Positions 17,670-25,160 of a stretch of DNA of 64,000 bases are shown here, piece by piece. The notes beneath the pieces were generated by a model. The model did not search any database. It was not told the DNA's origin and saw only the letters and a program-made list of their open reading frames with translations. The stretch is from assembly GCF_003688995.1 (NCBI RefSeq), contig NZ_PENI01000020.1, forward strand, positions 109,278 to 173,277, written 5' to 3'. The translations under genes and the position numbers were made by a program. The number at the start of each line of letters is the position of its first letter. Position 1 is the first letter of the stretch. The DNA comes from Streptomyces shenzhenensis (GTDB lineage: Bacteria; Actinomycetota; Actinomycetes; Streptomycetales; Streptomycetaceae).

Positions 17670-18431
17670 GTGGCGCATGAAAGGCCCGATACCGGTGGTG
17701 CGTCGAGGGGGCGGAAGGAGCGCGGGGAGCCGCGGCGCAGGCGCATCGAACTGAGCGTCCCCCAGGTCGCGGGCGGTGCTGTCGCCGCCGTCGTGGCCGC
17801 CAAACTCGCGTCCTATTTCGGCGTGTACGGCACGATCCTCGGCGCCGGTGTCGTCAGCGTCGTCGCCACCTGCGGCGGCAGCCTCTTCCAGCTTTTCTTC
17901 TCGCGTACCGGCGAACAGATCCGCGGCGCGGCGGTCGCCGCCAGGCCCAAGGAGCAAGCCCCGCCGGCGCCCGGCGAGTTCACCGAGGGCACGGTCTGCC
18001 GCGCGCGGATCCGCTCCTGGCGGCGCCCGGTCCTCGCCGCCGCCCTCGTGTTCGGGGTCACCATGGCCGGCATCACGACGTACGAGCTGGTGTCCGGCGA
18101 CAGCTTCAGCGGCGGCACCGGCACCACGGTCAGCGACGCGGTCCGCGGCTCGACCTCCTCGAAGTCCGGTGAGGACTCCCCGGCCTCGACCCCGGCATCC
18201 CCGGCGACGCCCTCGGACACCCCGTCAGCGATCACCGGCGGTACGCCGGAGAGCGACGGCGCCCCGACGCCCACACCGAGCGGCTCCCCGCACCAGCAGC
18301 AGGACGGCCCGACGGACCCGGCATCCACAGCCGCCCCCACGCCGAGCGGTTCCGCTACGGCCCCAGCACCCTCCGCAAGTGGTCGTTCTGGAACCGTCGG
18401 TCCGGATCCAGCCGGTTCCGTAGTGCCGTGA
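17670..18431 (+). CDS. Membrane protein with disordered Ser/Thr/Pro-rich tail
   Basis: A 253-residue protein. After a basic N-terminus come a hydrophobic stretch (about 35-75, VAGGAVAAVVAAKLASYF and GTILGAGVVSVVATCGG) and a second membrane segment (about 118-135, PVLAAALVFGVTMAGITTY). The last 110 residues are Ser/Thr/Pro/Gly-rich and probably extracytoplasmic. GTG 17670 has AGGAAAGG upstream. The family was not recognised; similar membrane-anchored Pro-rich proteins are common in Streptomyces. Its last 77 bp overlap the oppositely oriented oxidase gene. Confidence 0.6.
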   Translation: MAHERPDTGGASRGRKERGEPRRRRIELSVPQVAGGAVAAVVAAKLASYFGVYGTILGAGVVSVVATCGGSLFQLFFSRTGEQIRGAAVAARPKEQAPPAPGEFTEGTVCRARIRSWRRPVLAAALVFGVTMAGITTYELVSGDSFSGGTGTTVSDAVRGSTSSKSGEDSPASTPASPATPSDTPSAITGGTPESDGAPTPTPSGSPHQQQDGPTDPASTAAPTPSGSATAPAPSASGRSGTVGPDPAGSVVP

Positions 18432-19674
18432 ATTCGCCGAAGCGCGGGTAGGCCTCGGCGAAGTAGGCGGCGTCCCGGGTGTGCACCTTGCCCCAGTGCG
18501 GGCGGCCCTCGTGCGCCGTGAAGATCCGCTCGGCCGCGGTGAAGTACGCCTGGTACGGCGTGCCCCGGAACATGTGGATGGCGATGTAGGCGCTGTCCCG
18601 GCCCGACGCGGTGGACAGGGTGATGTCGTCGGCCGGGGCCGTGCGCACCTCGACCGGGAAACTGATCCGCAGGCCCGCGCGGTCGATCATCGACTTCAGT
18701 TCGCGCAGCGTGTCCACCAGGGCCGCCCGCGGAACGGCGTACTCCATCTCCACGAACCGCACCCGGCGCGGGGATGTGAAGACCTTGTAGGGGATGTCCG
18801 TGTAGGTGCGCGCGGACAGCGCCCTGCTGGAGATCCGCGCGATGGCCGGGACGGTCACGGGCGCCGCCCGGCCGACCCACTGGGCCACCTGGAACAGCCC
18901 GTTGGACAGGAACTCGTCCTCGAACCAGCCCGCCACCTGCCCCACCGGCCGCTCCGGACCCGCGCTGCGGTTGTTGCGCTTGGTGTTGGTGTTGCCGGTG
19001 TGCGGGAACCAGTAGAACTCGAAGTGCTCGTTCTCGGCCCAGAGTTGGTCGAAGTCGGCGAGGACCCGGTCGAGCGGCATCGGCTCCTCGCGGGCCGTCA
19101 GCAGGAACTCCGGCTCCACGGCGAAGGTGATCGCGGTGACGACACCGAGGGCGCCCAGACCGATCCGGGCGGCCGCGAAGACCTCCGGGTTCTCCCGCTC
19201 GGAACAGGAGAGCACCGATCCGTCCGCCGTGACCAGCTCAAGTCCCTTGATCTGAGCGGCAATGGAGGCGGAGTCCCGGCCGGTGCCGTGGGTGCCGGTG
19301 CTGGTGGCCCCGGAGACGGTCTGCTCCATGATGTCGCCCATGTTGGTGAGCGACAGCCCCTCGCGCGCGAGGGCCATGTTGAGCCTCTTGAGCGGGGTGC
19401 CCGCCTCGACGGTGACCGTCATGGCGTCCCGGTCGATCCTGCGGATGCCGGTCAACAGGTGAGGGCGGACCAGCACACCGTCGGCGGCGGCGACGGCGGT
19501 GAAGGAGTGCCCGGTGCCGACCGCCTTGACCGTCAGGCCGTCCTCGGCGGCCCGGCGCACGGCCGACGCCAGTTCCTCCACCGAGGCCGGCGTCACCTCC
19601 CGCGCGGGGCGGGCGACGACATTGCCGCCCCAGTTACGCCACGTGCCGTTCTTTCCGCTCGCTGTGCTGCTCAA
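18355..19674 (-). CDS. FAD-linked sugar-lactone oxidase (D-arabinono-1,4-lactone oxidase type)
   Basis: A 439-residue VAO-family flavoenzyme. The FAD-binding half (about 10-180) contains VKAVGTGHSFT, where the His is the usual covalent flavin site, and VSGATSTGTHGTG. The C-terminal ALO domain ends with the hallmark HWGKVHTRDA, then YPRFGEFTALRNRLDPDRRF. These enzymes oxidise aldonolactones or alditols with O2. The start is TTG (complement of 19672-19674) with GGGGAGG ahead, and lies 41 bp inside the MFS gene's end, so the pair is co-transcribed. The 3' end overlaps the convergent membrane-protein gene. Confidence 0.85.
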   Translation of the reverse strand: MSSTASGKNGTWRNWGGNVVARPAREVTPASVEELASAVRRAAEDGLTVKAVGTGHSFTAVAAADGVLVRPHLLTGIRRIDRDAMTVTVEAGTPLKRLNMALAREGLSLTNMGDIMEQTVSGATSTGTHGTGRDSASIAAQIKGLELVTADGSVLSCSERENPEVFAAARIGLGALGVVTAITFAVEPEFLLTAREEPMPLDRVLADFDQLWAENEHFEFYWFPHTGNTNTKRNNRSAGPERPVGQVAGWFEDEFLSNGLFQVAQWVGRAAPVTVPAIARISSRALSARTYTDIPYKVFTSPRRVRFVEMEYAVPRAALVDTLRELKSMIDRAGLRISFPVEVRTAPADDITLSTASGRDSAYIAIHMFRGTPYQAYFTAAERIFTAHEGRPHWGKVHTRDAAYFAEAYPRFGEFTALRNRLDPDRRFQNDHLRRVLGP

Positions 19675-20872
19675 CGACGCCTCCCCGACCCGTGACCGGC
19701 CTGCTGAGCCGGCGGTACCCGAGGAAACCGACCACGACCGCGACGGCCCCGGACACGGCCGGAACCCCGTACCCGGCGCGCGCACCGGCCGTGTCGATCA
19801 CCCAGCCGGCCACGGAGGAGCCGAGCGCGACCCCGACCGCGAGGCCGGTGCTCACCCAGGTCATGCCCTCGGTGAGCTTCGCGCGAGGTACGTGCTCTTC
19901 GATGAGGGACATCGTCGTGATCATCGTCGGTGCGATGGACAGACCCGCAACGAACAGCGCCACGGCCAGAAGCGACAGGTTTCCGACCAGTAGGAGGGGG
20001 ATCATACTCACGGCCATCGCACATATGCCCAGCAGCCACCGGCGTTCCGCCGCCCCGGAGAAGCGCAGCAGCCCGAACACCGCCCCGGCCAGGCAGGAGC
20101 CCGCCGCGTACAGCGCCAGGACCACGCTCGCGGCGGCCTTGTGGCCGCGCTCGTCGGCGAACGCGACCGTGACCACGTCGACCGCCCCGAAGATCGCCCC
20201 CGTGGCGACGAAGGTGGCCACCAGCACCTGGAGGCCGGGCGCGCGCAGCGCGCTGCCGCCGCCGTGGTGCTCGCGCGGGTGGGGCTCGGGCTCGGTGGCG
20301 CGCTGGGCGGTCAGCCAGAAGACGCCCACGGCCAGGAAGCAGGCGGCCAGCAGCGGCCCGGCCTCCGGGAACCAGGCCGTGGACAGGCCGATGGAGATGA
20401 TCGGCCCGAAGATGAAGCAGACCTCGTCGATCACCGACTCGAACGAGTAGGCGGTGTGGAGCTGCGGAGTGCCCCGGTACAGGGCCGCCCAGCGGGCCCG
20501 GATCATCGCGCCCAGGCTGGGCACGGAGCCGATCCCGGCGGCGCACACGAACAGCGTCCAGTCCGGCCACGAGAAGTACGCGGCGCACAGCAGCCCGGCG
20601 GACGCCACGAGCGCCACCAGGGTCGCGGGGCGCAGCACCCTGCGCTGCCCGTACTGGTCGACCAGCCGGGAGATCTGCGGACCGACCGCCGCGGCCGACA
20701 GCGCGAGGGTGGCCGACAGGGCGCCGGCGAGCCCGTACCGCCCGGTGAGCTGGGAGATCATCGTGACCACGCCGATGCCCATCATCGACAGCGGCATCCG
20801 GCCGAGGAAGCCGGCGGCGGAGAAGGCCTTGGTGCCGGGCGCGGCGAACAGGGCGCGGTAGGGGCTGGGCAC
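19634..20872 (-). CDS. MFS transporter
   Basis: A 412-residue major facilitator protein with about 12 transmembrane helices. The motif-A-like loop SRLVDQYGQRRVLRP follows helix 2, and the N and C halves are joined near residues 195-210 (TEPEPHPREHHGG). It starts with GTG (complement of 20870-20872) and ends 41 bp inside the oxidase gene. The substrate is unknown; coupling to a sugar-lactone oxidase hints at a small polar metabolite. Confidence 0.85.
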   Translation of the reverse strand: MPSPYRALFAAPGTKAFSAAGFLGRMPLSMMGIGVVTMISQLTGRYGLAGALSATLALSAAAVGPQISRLVDQYGQRRVLRPATLVALVASAGLLCAAYFSWPDWTLFVCAAGIGSVPSLGAMIRARWAALYRGTPQLHTAYSFESVIDEVCFIFGPIISIGLSTAWFPEAGPLLAACFLAVGVFWLTAQRATEPEPHPREHHGGGSALRAPGLQVLVATFVATGAIFGAVDVVTVAFADERGHKAAASVVLALYAAGSCLAGAVFGLLRFSGAAERRWLLGICAMAVSMIPLLLVGNLSLLAVALFVAGLSIAPTMITTMSLIEEHVPRAKLTEGMTWVSTGLAVGVALGSSVAGWVIDTAGARAGYGVPAVSGAVAVVVGFLGYRRLSRPVTGRGGVVEQHSERKERHVA

Positions 20873-20966
20873 GAGGTCTCCGGAGTGCGGTGCGGCGGGT
20901 GGCCCGGCCGACGGCGAGTACGGGACACGCGGCGGCTCGGTAAGGCGTGAAGACGGCTCATACAGC

Positions 20967-20987
20967 TTACGAGTGAGGTCACCCTAA
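20967..20987. promoter_or_regulatory. Imperfect palindrome resembling a DmdR/DtxR iron box
   Basis: The imperfect dyad here begins TTACGAGTGAGG and ends TCACCCTAA, between the MFS and ferrochelatase genes. About 10 of 19 positions fit the actinobacterial iron-box consensus, so the match is weak. An iron-responsive site upstream of a haem gene would make sense, but it could equally be part of a promoter. Confidence 0.25.
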
Positions 20988-21078
20988 TGCACCTGGAAAG
21001 TCGCGGGAAATCCACCCGCGACCGCACTCGTCACCCCGCCGTTTCCCGGCCGTCAGTGCCGGGTGGCAGGATCGAGGC

Positions 21079-22206
21079 ATGCCAGACGCGCTCGATGCCA
21101 CCCCCTACGACGCCCTGCTCCTGCTCTCCTTCGGCGGCCCCGAAGGCCCGGACGACGTGGTCCCGTTCCTGGAGAACGTGACACGGGGGCGCGGCATCCC
21201 CAAGGAACGCCTCAAGGAAGTCGGCCGGCACTATTTCCTGTTCGGCGGGGTCAGCCCCATCAACGACCAGAACCGGGACCTGCTCGCCGCCCTCCACAAG
21301 GACTTCGCCGAGCACGGCCTCGACCTGCCGGTCCACTGGGGCAACCGCAACTGGGCGCCGTATCTGACGGACACCCTGCGCGAGCTGGTCGCCGACGGCC
21401 GCCGCCGCGTCCTGGTGCTCGCCACCAGCGCCTACGCCTCCTACTCGGGCTGCCGGCAGTACCGCGAGAACCTGGCCGACGCGCTGGCCACCCTTCAGGC
21501 AGAGGGCCTCGACCTGCCGCGGATCGACAAGCTGCGGCACTACTTCAACCACCCCGGCTTCGTCGAGCCCATGATCGACGGCGTCCTTGAGTCCCTCGCC
21601 GACCTCCCCGAGGACGTCCGCGACGGCGCCCACATCGCCTTCACCACCCACTCCATCCCGACCTCCGCCGCCGACACCTCGGGCCCCGTGCCGGCCCACG
21701 GTGAGGGCGGCGCGTACGTCGAGCAGCACCTGGACGTGGCCCAGCTGATCGCCGACGCCGTCCGCGAGCGCACCGGCGTCGACCACCCGTGGCGGCTCGT
21801 CTACCAGTCCCGCTCCGGCGCCCCGCACATCCCGTGGCTGGAGCCCGACATCTGCGACCACCTGGAGGAGCAGCACGCCGCCGGGGTCCCGGCCGTCGTC
21901 ATGGCCCCCATCGGCTTCGTCTCCGACCACATGGAGGTCCGCTACGACCTCGACACGGAGGCGACGGCCAAGGCGGCGGAACTGGGCCTGCCGGTGCGCC
22001 GCTCGGCCACGGTCGGCGCCGACCCGCGGTTCGCCGCCGCGATCCGCGAACTGATCCTGGAGCGCGCCGCCGCGGAGAGCGGGCGGGCGGTCACGCCGTG
22101 CGCCCTCGGCGCGCTCGGCGCGAGCCACGACGTCTGCCCGGTCGGCTGCTGCCCGGCCCGTGCCCCCAAGCCGGCCGCCGCGGGCGCCGACAGCCCCTAC
22201 GCGTGA
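21079..22206 (+). CDS. hemH: Coproporphyrin ferrochelatase
   Basis: This 375-residue ferrochelatase inserts Fe(II) into coproporphyrin III in the coproporphyrin-dependent haem route of actinobacteria. Landmarks are LLLSFGGPEGPDDVVPFLENV at the start, HYFLFGGVSPIN, HWGNRNWAPYL, FTTHSIPTSA (metal/His region) and FVSDHMEVRYDLD. Cysteines in SGCRQYRENL and the C-terminal VCPVGCCPARAP are placed as in the [2Fe-2S] cluster of actinobacterial enzymes. The inositol monophosphatase gene follows 8 bp later. Confidence 0.93.
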   Translation: MPDALDATPYDALLLLSFGGPEGPDDVVPFLENVTRGRGIPKERLKEVGRHYFLFGGVSPINDQNRDLLAALHKDFAEHGLDLPVHWGNRNWAPYLTDTLRELVADGRRRVLVLATSAYASYSGCRQYRENLADALATLQAEGLDLPRIDKLRHYFNHPGFVEPMIDGVLESLADLPEDVRDGAHIAFTTHSIPTSAADTSGPVPAHGEGGAYVEQHLDVAQLIADAVRERTGVDHPWRLVYQSRSGAPHIPWLEPDICDHLEEQHAAGVPAVVMAPIGFVSDHMEVRYDLDTEATAKAAELGLPVRRSATVGADPRFAAAIRELILERAAAESGRAVTPCALGALGASHDVCPVGCCPARAPKPAAAGADSPYA

Positions 22207-22214
22207 GGAACCCC

Positions 22215-23030
22215 GTGACCGACACCCTGTACCCGGACCTGCTCGCACTCGCCCGGGAGGCCGCCCGCCGCGCGGGCGAGCTGCTGCGGGACGGCCGTCC
22301 GGCCGACCTCGCGGTGGCCCGGACCAAGTCCAGCCCGATCGACGTCGTCACCGAGATGGACATAGCCGCCGAGAAGCTGATCACCGGCCTGATCGCCGAC
22401 CGGCGCCCGGACGACGGCTTCCTCGGCGAGGAGGGCGCCTCCAGCACGGGCACGAGCGGCATCCGCTGGGTGATCGACCCGCTCGACGGCACGGTGAACT
22501 ATCTGTACGGGCTGCCGACCTGGTCCGTGTCCATCGCGGCCGAGCAGGACGGCGAGACCGTCGTCGGCGTGGTGGCCGCCCCCATGCGCGGCGAGACGTA
22601 CCACGCGGTGCGCGGGGGCGGCGCGTGGGCGACCGGAGCCTGGGAGGGCGAGCGCGCGCTGTCCTGCCGCCCGTCCCCGCCCCTGGAGCAGGCCCTGGTG
22701 TCGACCGGCTTCAACTACGTGACCGAGGTCCGCACCCACCAGGCCGAGGTGGCCGCCCGGCTGATCCCGCTGCTGCGCGACATCCGGCGCGGCGGCTCGG
22801 CCGCGGTCGACCTGTGCGATCTGGCGGCGGGCCGCCTGGACGGCTACTACGAGCGCGGGCTGAACGCGTGGGACATGGCCGCGGGCGACCTGATCGCCCG
22901 GGAGGCGGGCGCCCTGACCGGTGGACGCCCCGGAGAGCGCCCCTCCCGCGATCTCACGGTCGCCGGCACCCCGGGCGTCTTCGAGCCCCTCCAGCGCCTC
23001 CTGGAGGGGCTCGGAGCCTGGCACGACTGA
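22215..23030 (+). CDS. Inositol monophosphatase family phosphatase
   Basis: A 271-residue Mg-dependent sugar phosphatase. Motif 1 WVIDPLDGTVNYLYGLP is near residue 90, the EE pair precedes it (FLGEEGAS), and motif 2 NAWDMAAGDLIAREAGA is near 215. It may act on inositol-1-phosphate or related sugar phosphates. GTG 22215 has GAGGA upstream and lies 8 bp after the ferrochelatase stop. The last codons (CTGGCACGACTGAC) recur in the downstream repeat array. Confidence 0.88.
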   Translation: MTDTLYPDLLALAREAARRAGELLRDGRPADLAVARTKSSPIDVVTEMDIAAEKLITGLIADRRPDDGFLGEEGASSTGTSGIRWVIDPLDGTVNYLYGLPTWSVSIAAEQDGETVVGVVAAPMRGETYHAVRGGGAWATGAWEGERALSCRPSPPLEQALVSTGFNYVTEVRTHQAEVAARLIPLLRDIRRGGSAAVDLCDLAAGRLDGYYERGLNAWDMAAGDLIAREAGALTGGRPGERPSRDLTVAGTPGVFEPLQRLLEGLGAWHD

Positions 23031-23040
23031 CAAACGCCCC

Positions 23041-23072
23041 GCACCCGAGCAGAGGTCGATCCTCTCGGGTGC
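23041..23072 (+). terminator. Terminator-like hairpin after the inositol monophosphatase gene
   Basis: GCACCCGAG(ca)GAGG pairs with CCTCTCGGGTGC around a TCGAT loop; the stem has one two-base bulge. It is also the first partial copy of the repeat array. Confidence 0.6.
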
Positions 23073-23775
23073 CTGGCCCAACTGACGGAAGCGCCCGCTG
23101 TCACCGGCGGGGAGAGCCGCAGGGTGCAGGTGCACCGGCTGAGTCCGCACCGCACCCGAGGCTCGCCCCGGCTGACGGCAAGGGCCGTCCCGGCCTGGCT
23201 GTCCCCAGGCGCCGGCCGGGAGGGAGCTGACGGGGCGCGTCGGTGGTGAGAAGGCGATCTCCCCGGCGTCCGGCACGACTGACGGACCGGGAGACCCGCA
23301 GGGTAAAGGCCCACCAGCCGAGGTCGGCCGCGGCGGACGGTGCGGGCCGTCCCAGTTCGGCTGTCCTCGCGTGAAGGGGTGCGTTGGTGGTGAGAGGGCG
23401 ATTTTCTAGGGCGTCCGGCATTAGCGGCGGGCGCGCCCGCCGGCGCTGGCTGGGAAAGCCGCAGGGTGCAGGTGCACCGGCCGAGGCCGCGGCGCCCGAG
23501 GCCGGCTGCGGCGGACGGTAAGGGCCGTTCCAGTTCGGCTGTCTCCGCGTGAAGGGGCGCGTTGGTGGTGAGAGAGCGATCTTCTCGGGCGTCTGGCACG
23601 ACTGGCGGGCGCGCCCGCTGTCACTGACCGGGAGACCCGCTGGGTAAAGGCCCACCAGCCGAGGCCCGCGGCGCCCGAGGTCGGCTGCGGCGGACGGTGC
23701 GGGCCGTCCCAGTTGGGCTGTCCTCGCGCGTCGGCCAGGGAGGGAGCCGAAGGGGTGCGCCGGTGGTGGGGGACC
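23050..23775. repeat. Array of about four imperfect direct repeats (163-179 bp period)
   Basis: Equivalent positions of the unit (GCAGGGTGCAGGTGCACCGG or CGCAGGGTAAAGGCCCACCA) occur at about 23121, 23300, 23463 and 23641. Each unit also carries a CGGACGGTGCGGGCCGTCCC-like block, a TTGGTGGTGAGAGGGCGAT-like block and CGTCCGGCACGACTGACGG. Two sub-types alternate (1 and 3; 2 and 4). The region is open on the minus strand but the translations are Arg/Ser/Pro-rich and repeat-derived, so I treat it as non-coding. It fills the space between the inositol monophosphatase gene and the 57-residue minus-strand gene. Confidence 0.75.
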
Positions 23776-23825
23776 GAACGCGCGGAGGCCCGGAGGGTTG
23801 AGCACGATCGGTCCCCCACCACCGG
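23760..23825. repeat. Perfect 18-bp inverted repeat with 30-base loop
   Basis: CCGGTGGTGGGGGACCGA (23760-23777) is the exact reverse complement of TCGGTCCCCCACCACCGG (23808-23825). It closes the repeat array and its left arm is a variant of the GGTGGTGAGAG block in each unit. It may be a bidirectional transcription stop. Confidence 0.75.
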
Positions 23826-23861
23826 CTTTGCCACCCCGCAGGCGACCGACCCAAAAAAGCA

Positions 23862-23896
23862 GCAGGACCCCGGCGCTGGATTCGCCGGGGTCCTGC
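23862..23896 (-). terminator. Rho-independent terminator of the small 57-residue gene
   Basis: A perfect 14-bp stem (GCAGGACCCCGGCG/CGCCGGGGTCCTGC) has a 7-base loop. On the minus strand it is followed by TGCTTTTTTGGG. Confidence 0.88.
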
Positions 23897-23913
23897 CGTT
23901 GTGCCATGGGCTG

Positions 23914-24087
23914 TCAGACGCTGGTCGCGCCGACCTCCACACCGTGATCGGCGGCGAGGCGTCGCAGGTCGTCGAGCTCGGCCTGCTCCACCTCGACGAG
24001 GAAGTCGTCGCCCTCGTCGCGAGCCCGGGACAAGTCGGACTCGGTTGCCTTTATGCGCTGCAGAAGTCCTGCGGTGAATGCGTCCAT
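23914..24087 (-). CDS. Small acidic helical protein, unknown function
   Basis: A 57-residue protein (starts MDAFTAGLLQRIKATESDL, ends HGVEVGATSV) rich in Glu/Asp/Arg with heptad-like spacing, predicted as one or two helices. GAGGGGG sits upstream of the ATG (complement of 24085-24087) and a strong terminator follows, so expression is plausible. It diverges from cutR. Family not recognised, though similar small proteins are conserved next to cutRS in Streptomyces as I recall. Confidence 0.65.
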   Translation of the reverse strand: MDAFTAGLLQRIKATESDLSRARDEGDDFLVEVEQAELDDLRRLAADHGVEVGATSV

Positions 24088-24501
24088 GCTGCGCCCCCTC
24101 GTCCTGGGTCGTGGGTCGGTGGCACGGGGGTGTGCCGTTCGGAAGGGGCGATCACGTCTCCTGCGGGTGCCCAGCGCTGCCCGTGCTGGGCGGCGACGGT
24201 GCCGGACACCACGCCCGCTCTGCGGGAAGCGGACCGCGACGTACCACATGGTGGTGCGGCACATGCAGAGCGTGATCGCGGGGTGTAAAGCCGTCCTCCC
24301 CCCGCTTCCTTCCATGGAAACCTCAACCGAAGGAGAAAATCTGGCATTCCCGCTCCAGGGCCCCGGTTCGTCCGGTCCGGTCCCCTGTCTTACAGCCGAC
24401 TTATGGCCGAAAAGGGCAGGATGGAGTCACACTCCACGAGGAAACCCCGCCCGTGCGCCCACGGTTGCGCTACGCGGGTGGACACAGGAAGGACATACGA
24501 C
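24088..24501. promoter_or_regulatory. Divergent promoter region upstream of cutRS
   Basis: A 414-bp gap. Candidate signals for cutR are CTTACAGCCGACTTATGGCC (about 24387-24406) and the ribosome-binding purines AGGAAGGA at 24487-24494. AT-rich GAAGGAGAAAATCTGG (24329-24344) is another notable spot. No gene or RNA family is recognised. Confidence 0.35.
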
Positions 24502-25155
24502 GTGCGCGTACTCGTCGTCGAGGACGAGCAATTGCTCGCGGATGCCGTGGCCACCGGGCTGCGCCGGGAGGCCATGGCCGTCGACGTCGTGTACGACGGT
24601 GCGGCCGCCCTGGAGCGCATCGGCGTCAACGACTACGACGTGGTCGTTCTCGACCGCGACCTCCCGCTCGTGCACGGCGACGACGTCTGCCGCAGGATCG
24701 TCGAGCTGGGCATGCCCACGCGCGTGCTGATGCTCACCGCGTCCGGTGACGTCAGCGACCGTGTCGAGGGCCTGGAGATCGGCGCCGACGACTATCTGCC
24801 CAAGCCCTTCGCGTTCAGCGAACTGATCGCACGCGTGCGTGCCCTCGGCCGGCGCACCAGCGTGCCCCTGCCGCCGGTCCTGGAGCGGGCCGGGATCAAG
24901 CTCGACCCGAACCGCCGCGAGGTGTTCCGGGACGGCAAGGAGGTCCAGCTCGCGCCGAAGGAGTTCGCCGTGCTGGAGGTGCTGATGCGCAGCGAGGGCG
25001 CCGTGGTCTCCGCGGAGCAGCTCCTGGAGAAGGCCTGGGACGAGAACACGGACCCGTTCACCAACGTCGTGCGGGTGACGGTCATGACCCTGCGTCGCAA
25101 ACTGGGCGAGCCGCCGGTCATCGTGACCGTGCCCGGCTCCGGCTATCGGATCTGA
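24502..25155 (+). CDS. cutR: Response regulator CutR (OmpR family)
   Basis: A 217-residue OmpR-type regulator. The receiver domain (1-115) has acidic pair Glu7/Asp8, phosphoacceptor Asp51 (VVVLDRDLPL) and the conserved Lys in DDYLPKPF. The C-terminal winged helix (about 125-217) has FAVLEVLMRSEGAVVSAEQL and ends VPGSGYRI. GTG 24502 has AGGAAGGA upstream and gives the published 217-residue length of S. lividans CutR. It is followed 5 bp later by its sensor kinase. CutRS was first linked to copper and antibiotic production and later to extracytoplasmic secretion stress. Confidence 0.92.
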   Translation: MRVLVVEDEQLLADAVATGLRREAMAVDVVYDGAAALERIGVNDYDVVVLDRDLPLVHGDDVCRRIVELGMPTRVLMLTASGDVSDRVEGLEIGADDYLPKPFAFSELIARVRALGRRTSVPLPPVLERAGIKLDPNRREVFRDGKEVQLAPKEFAVLEVLMRSEGAVVSAEQLLEKAWDENTDPFTNVVRVTVMTLRRKLGEPPVIVTVPGSGYRI

Positions 25156-25160
25156 CCACC

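Noticed and set aside
23050..23775. Repeat array considered as CRISPR
   Set aside because: Units are 163-179 bp and imperfect throughout, with no short identical repeats alternating with unique spacers and no cas genes.
23101..23907. Long minus-strand frames over the repeat array
   Set aside because: The frames overlap one another, reflect the DNA repeat period, are Arg/Ser/Pro-rich and lack ribosome-binding sites. The region is better explained as non-coding repeats.
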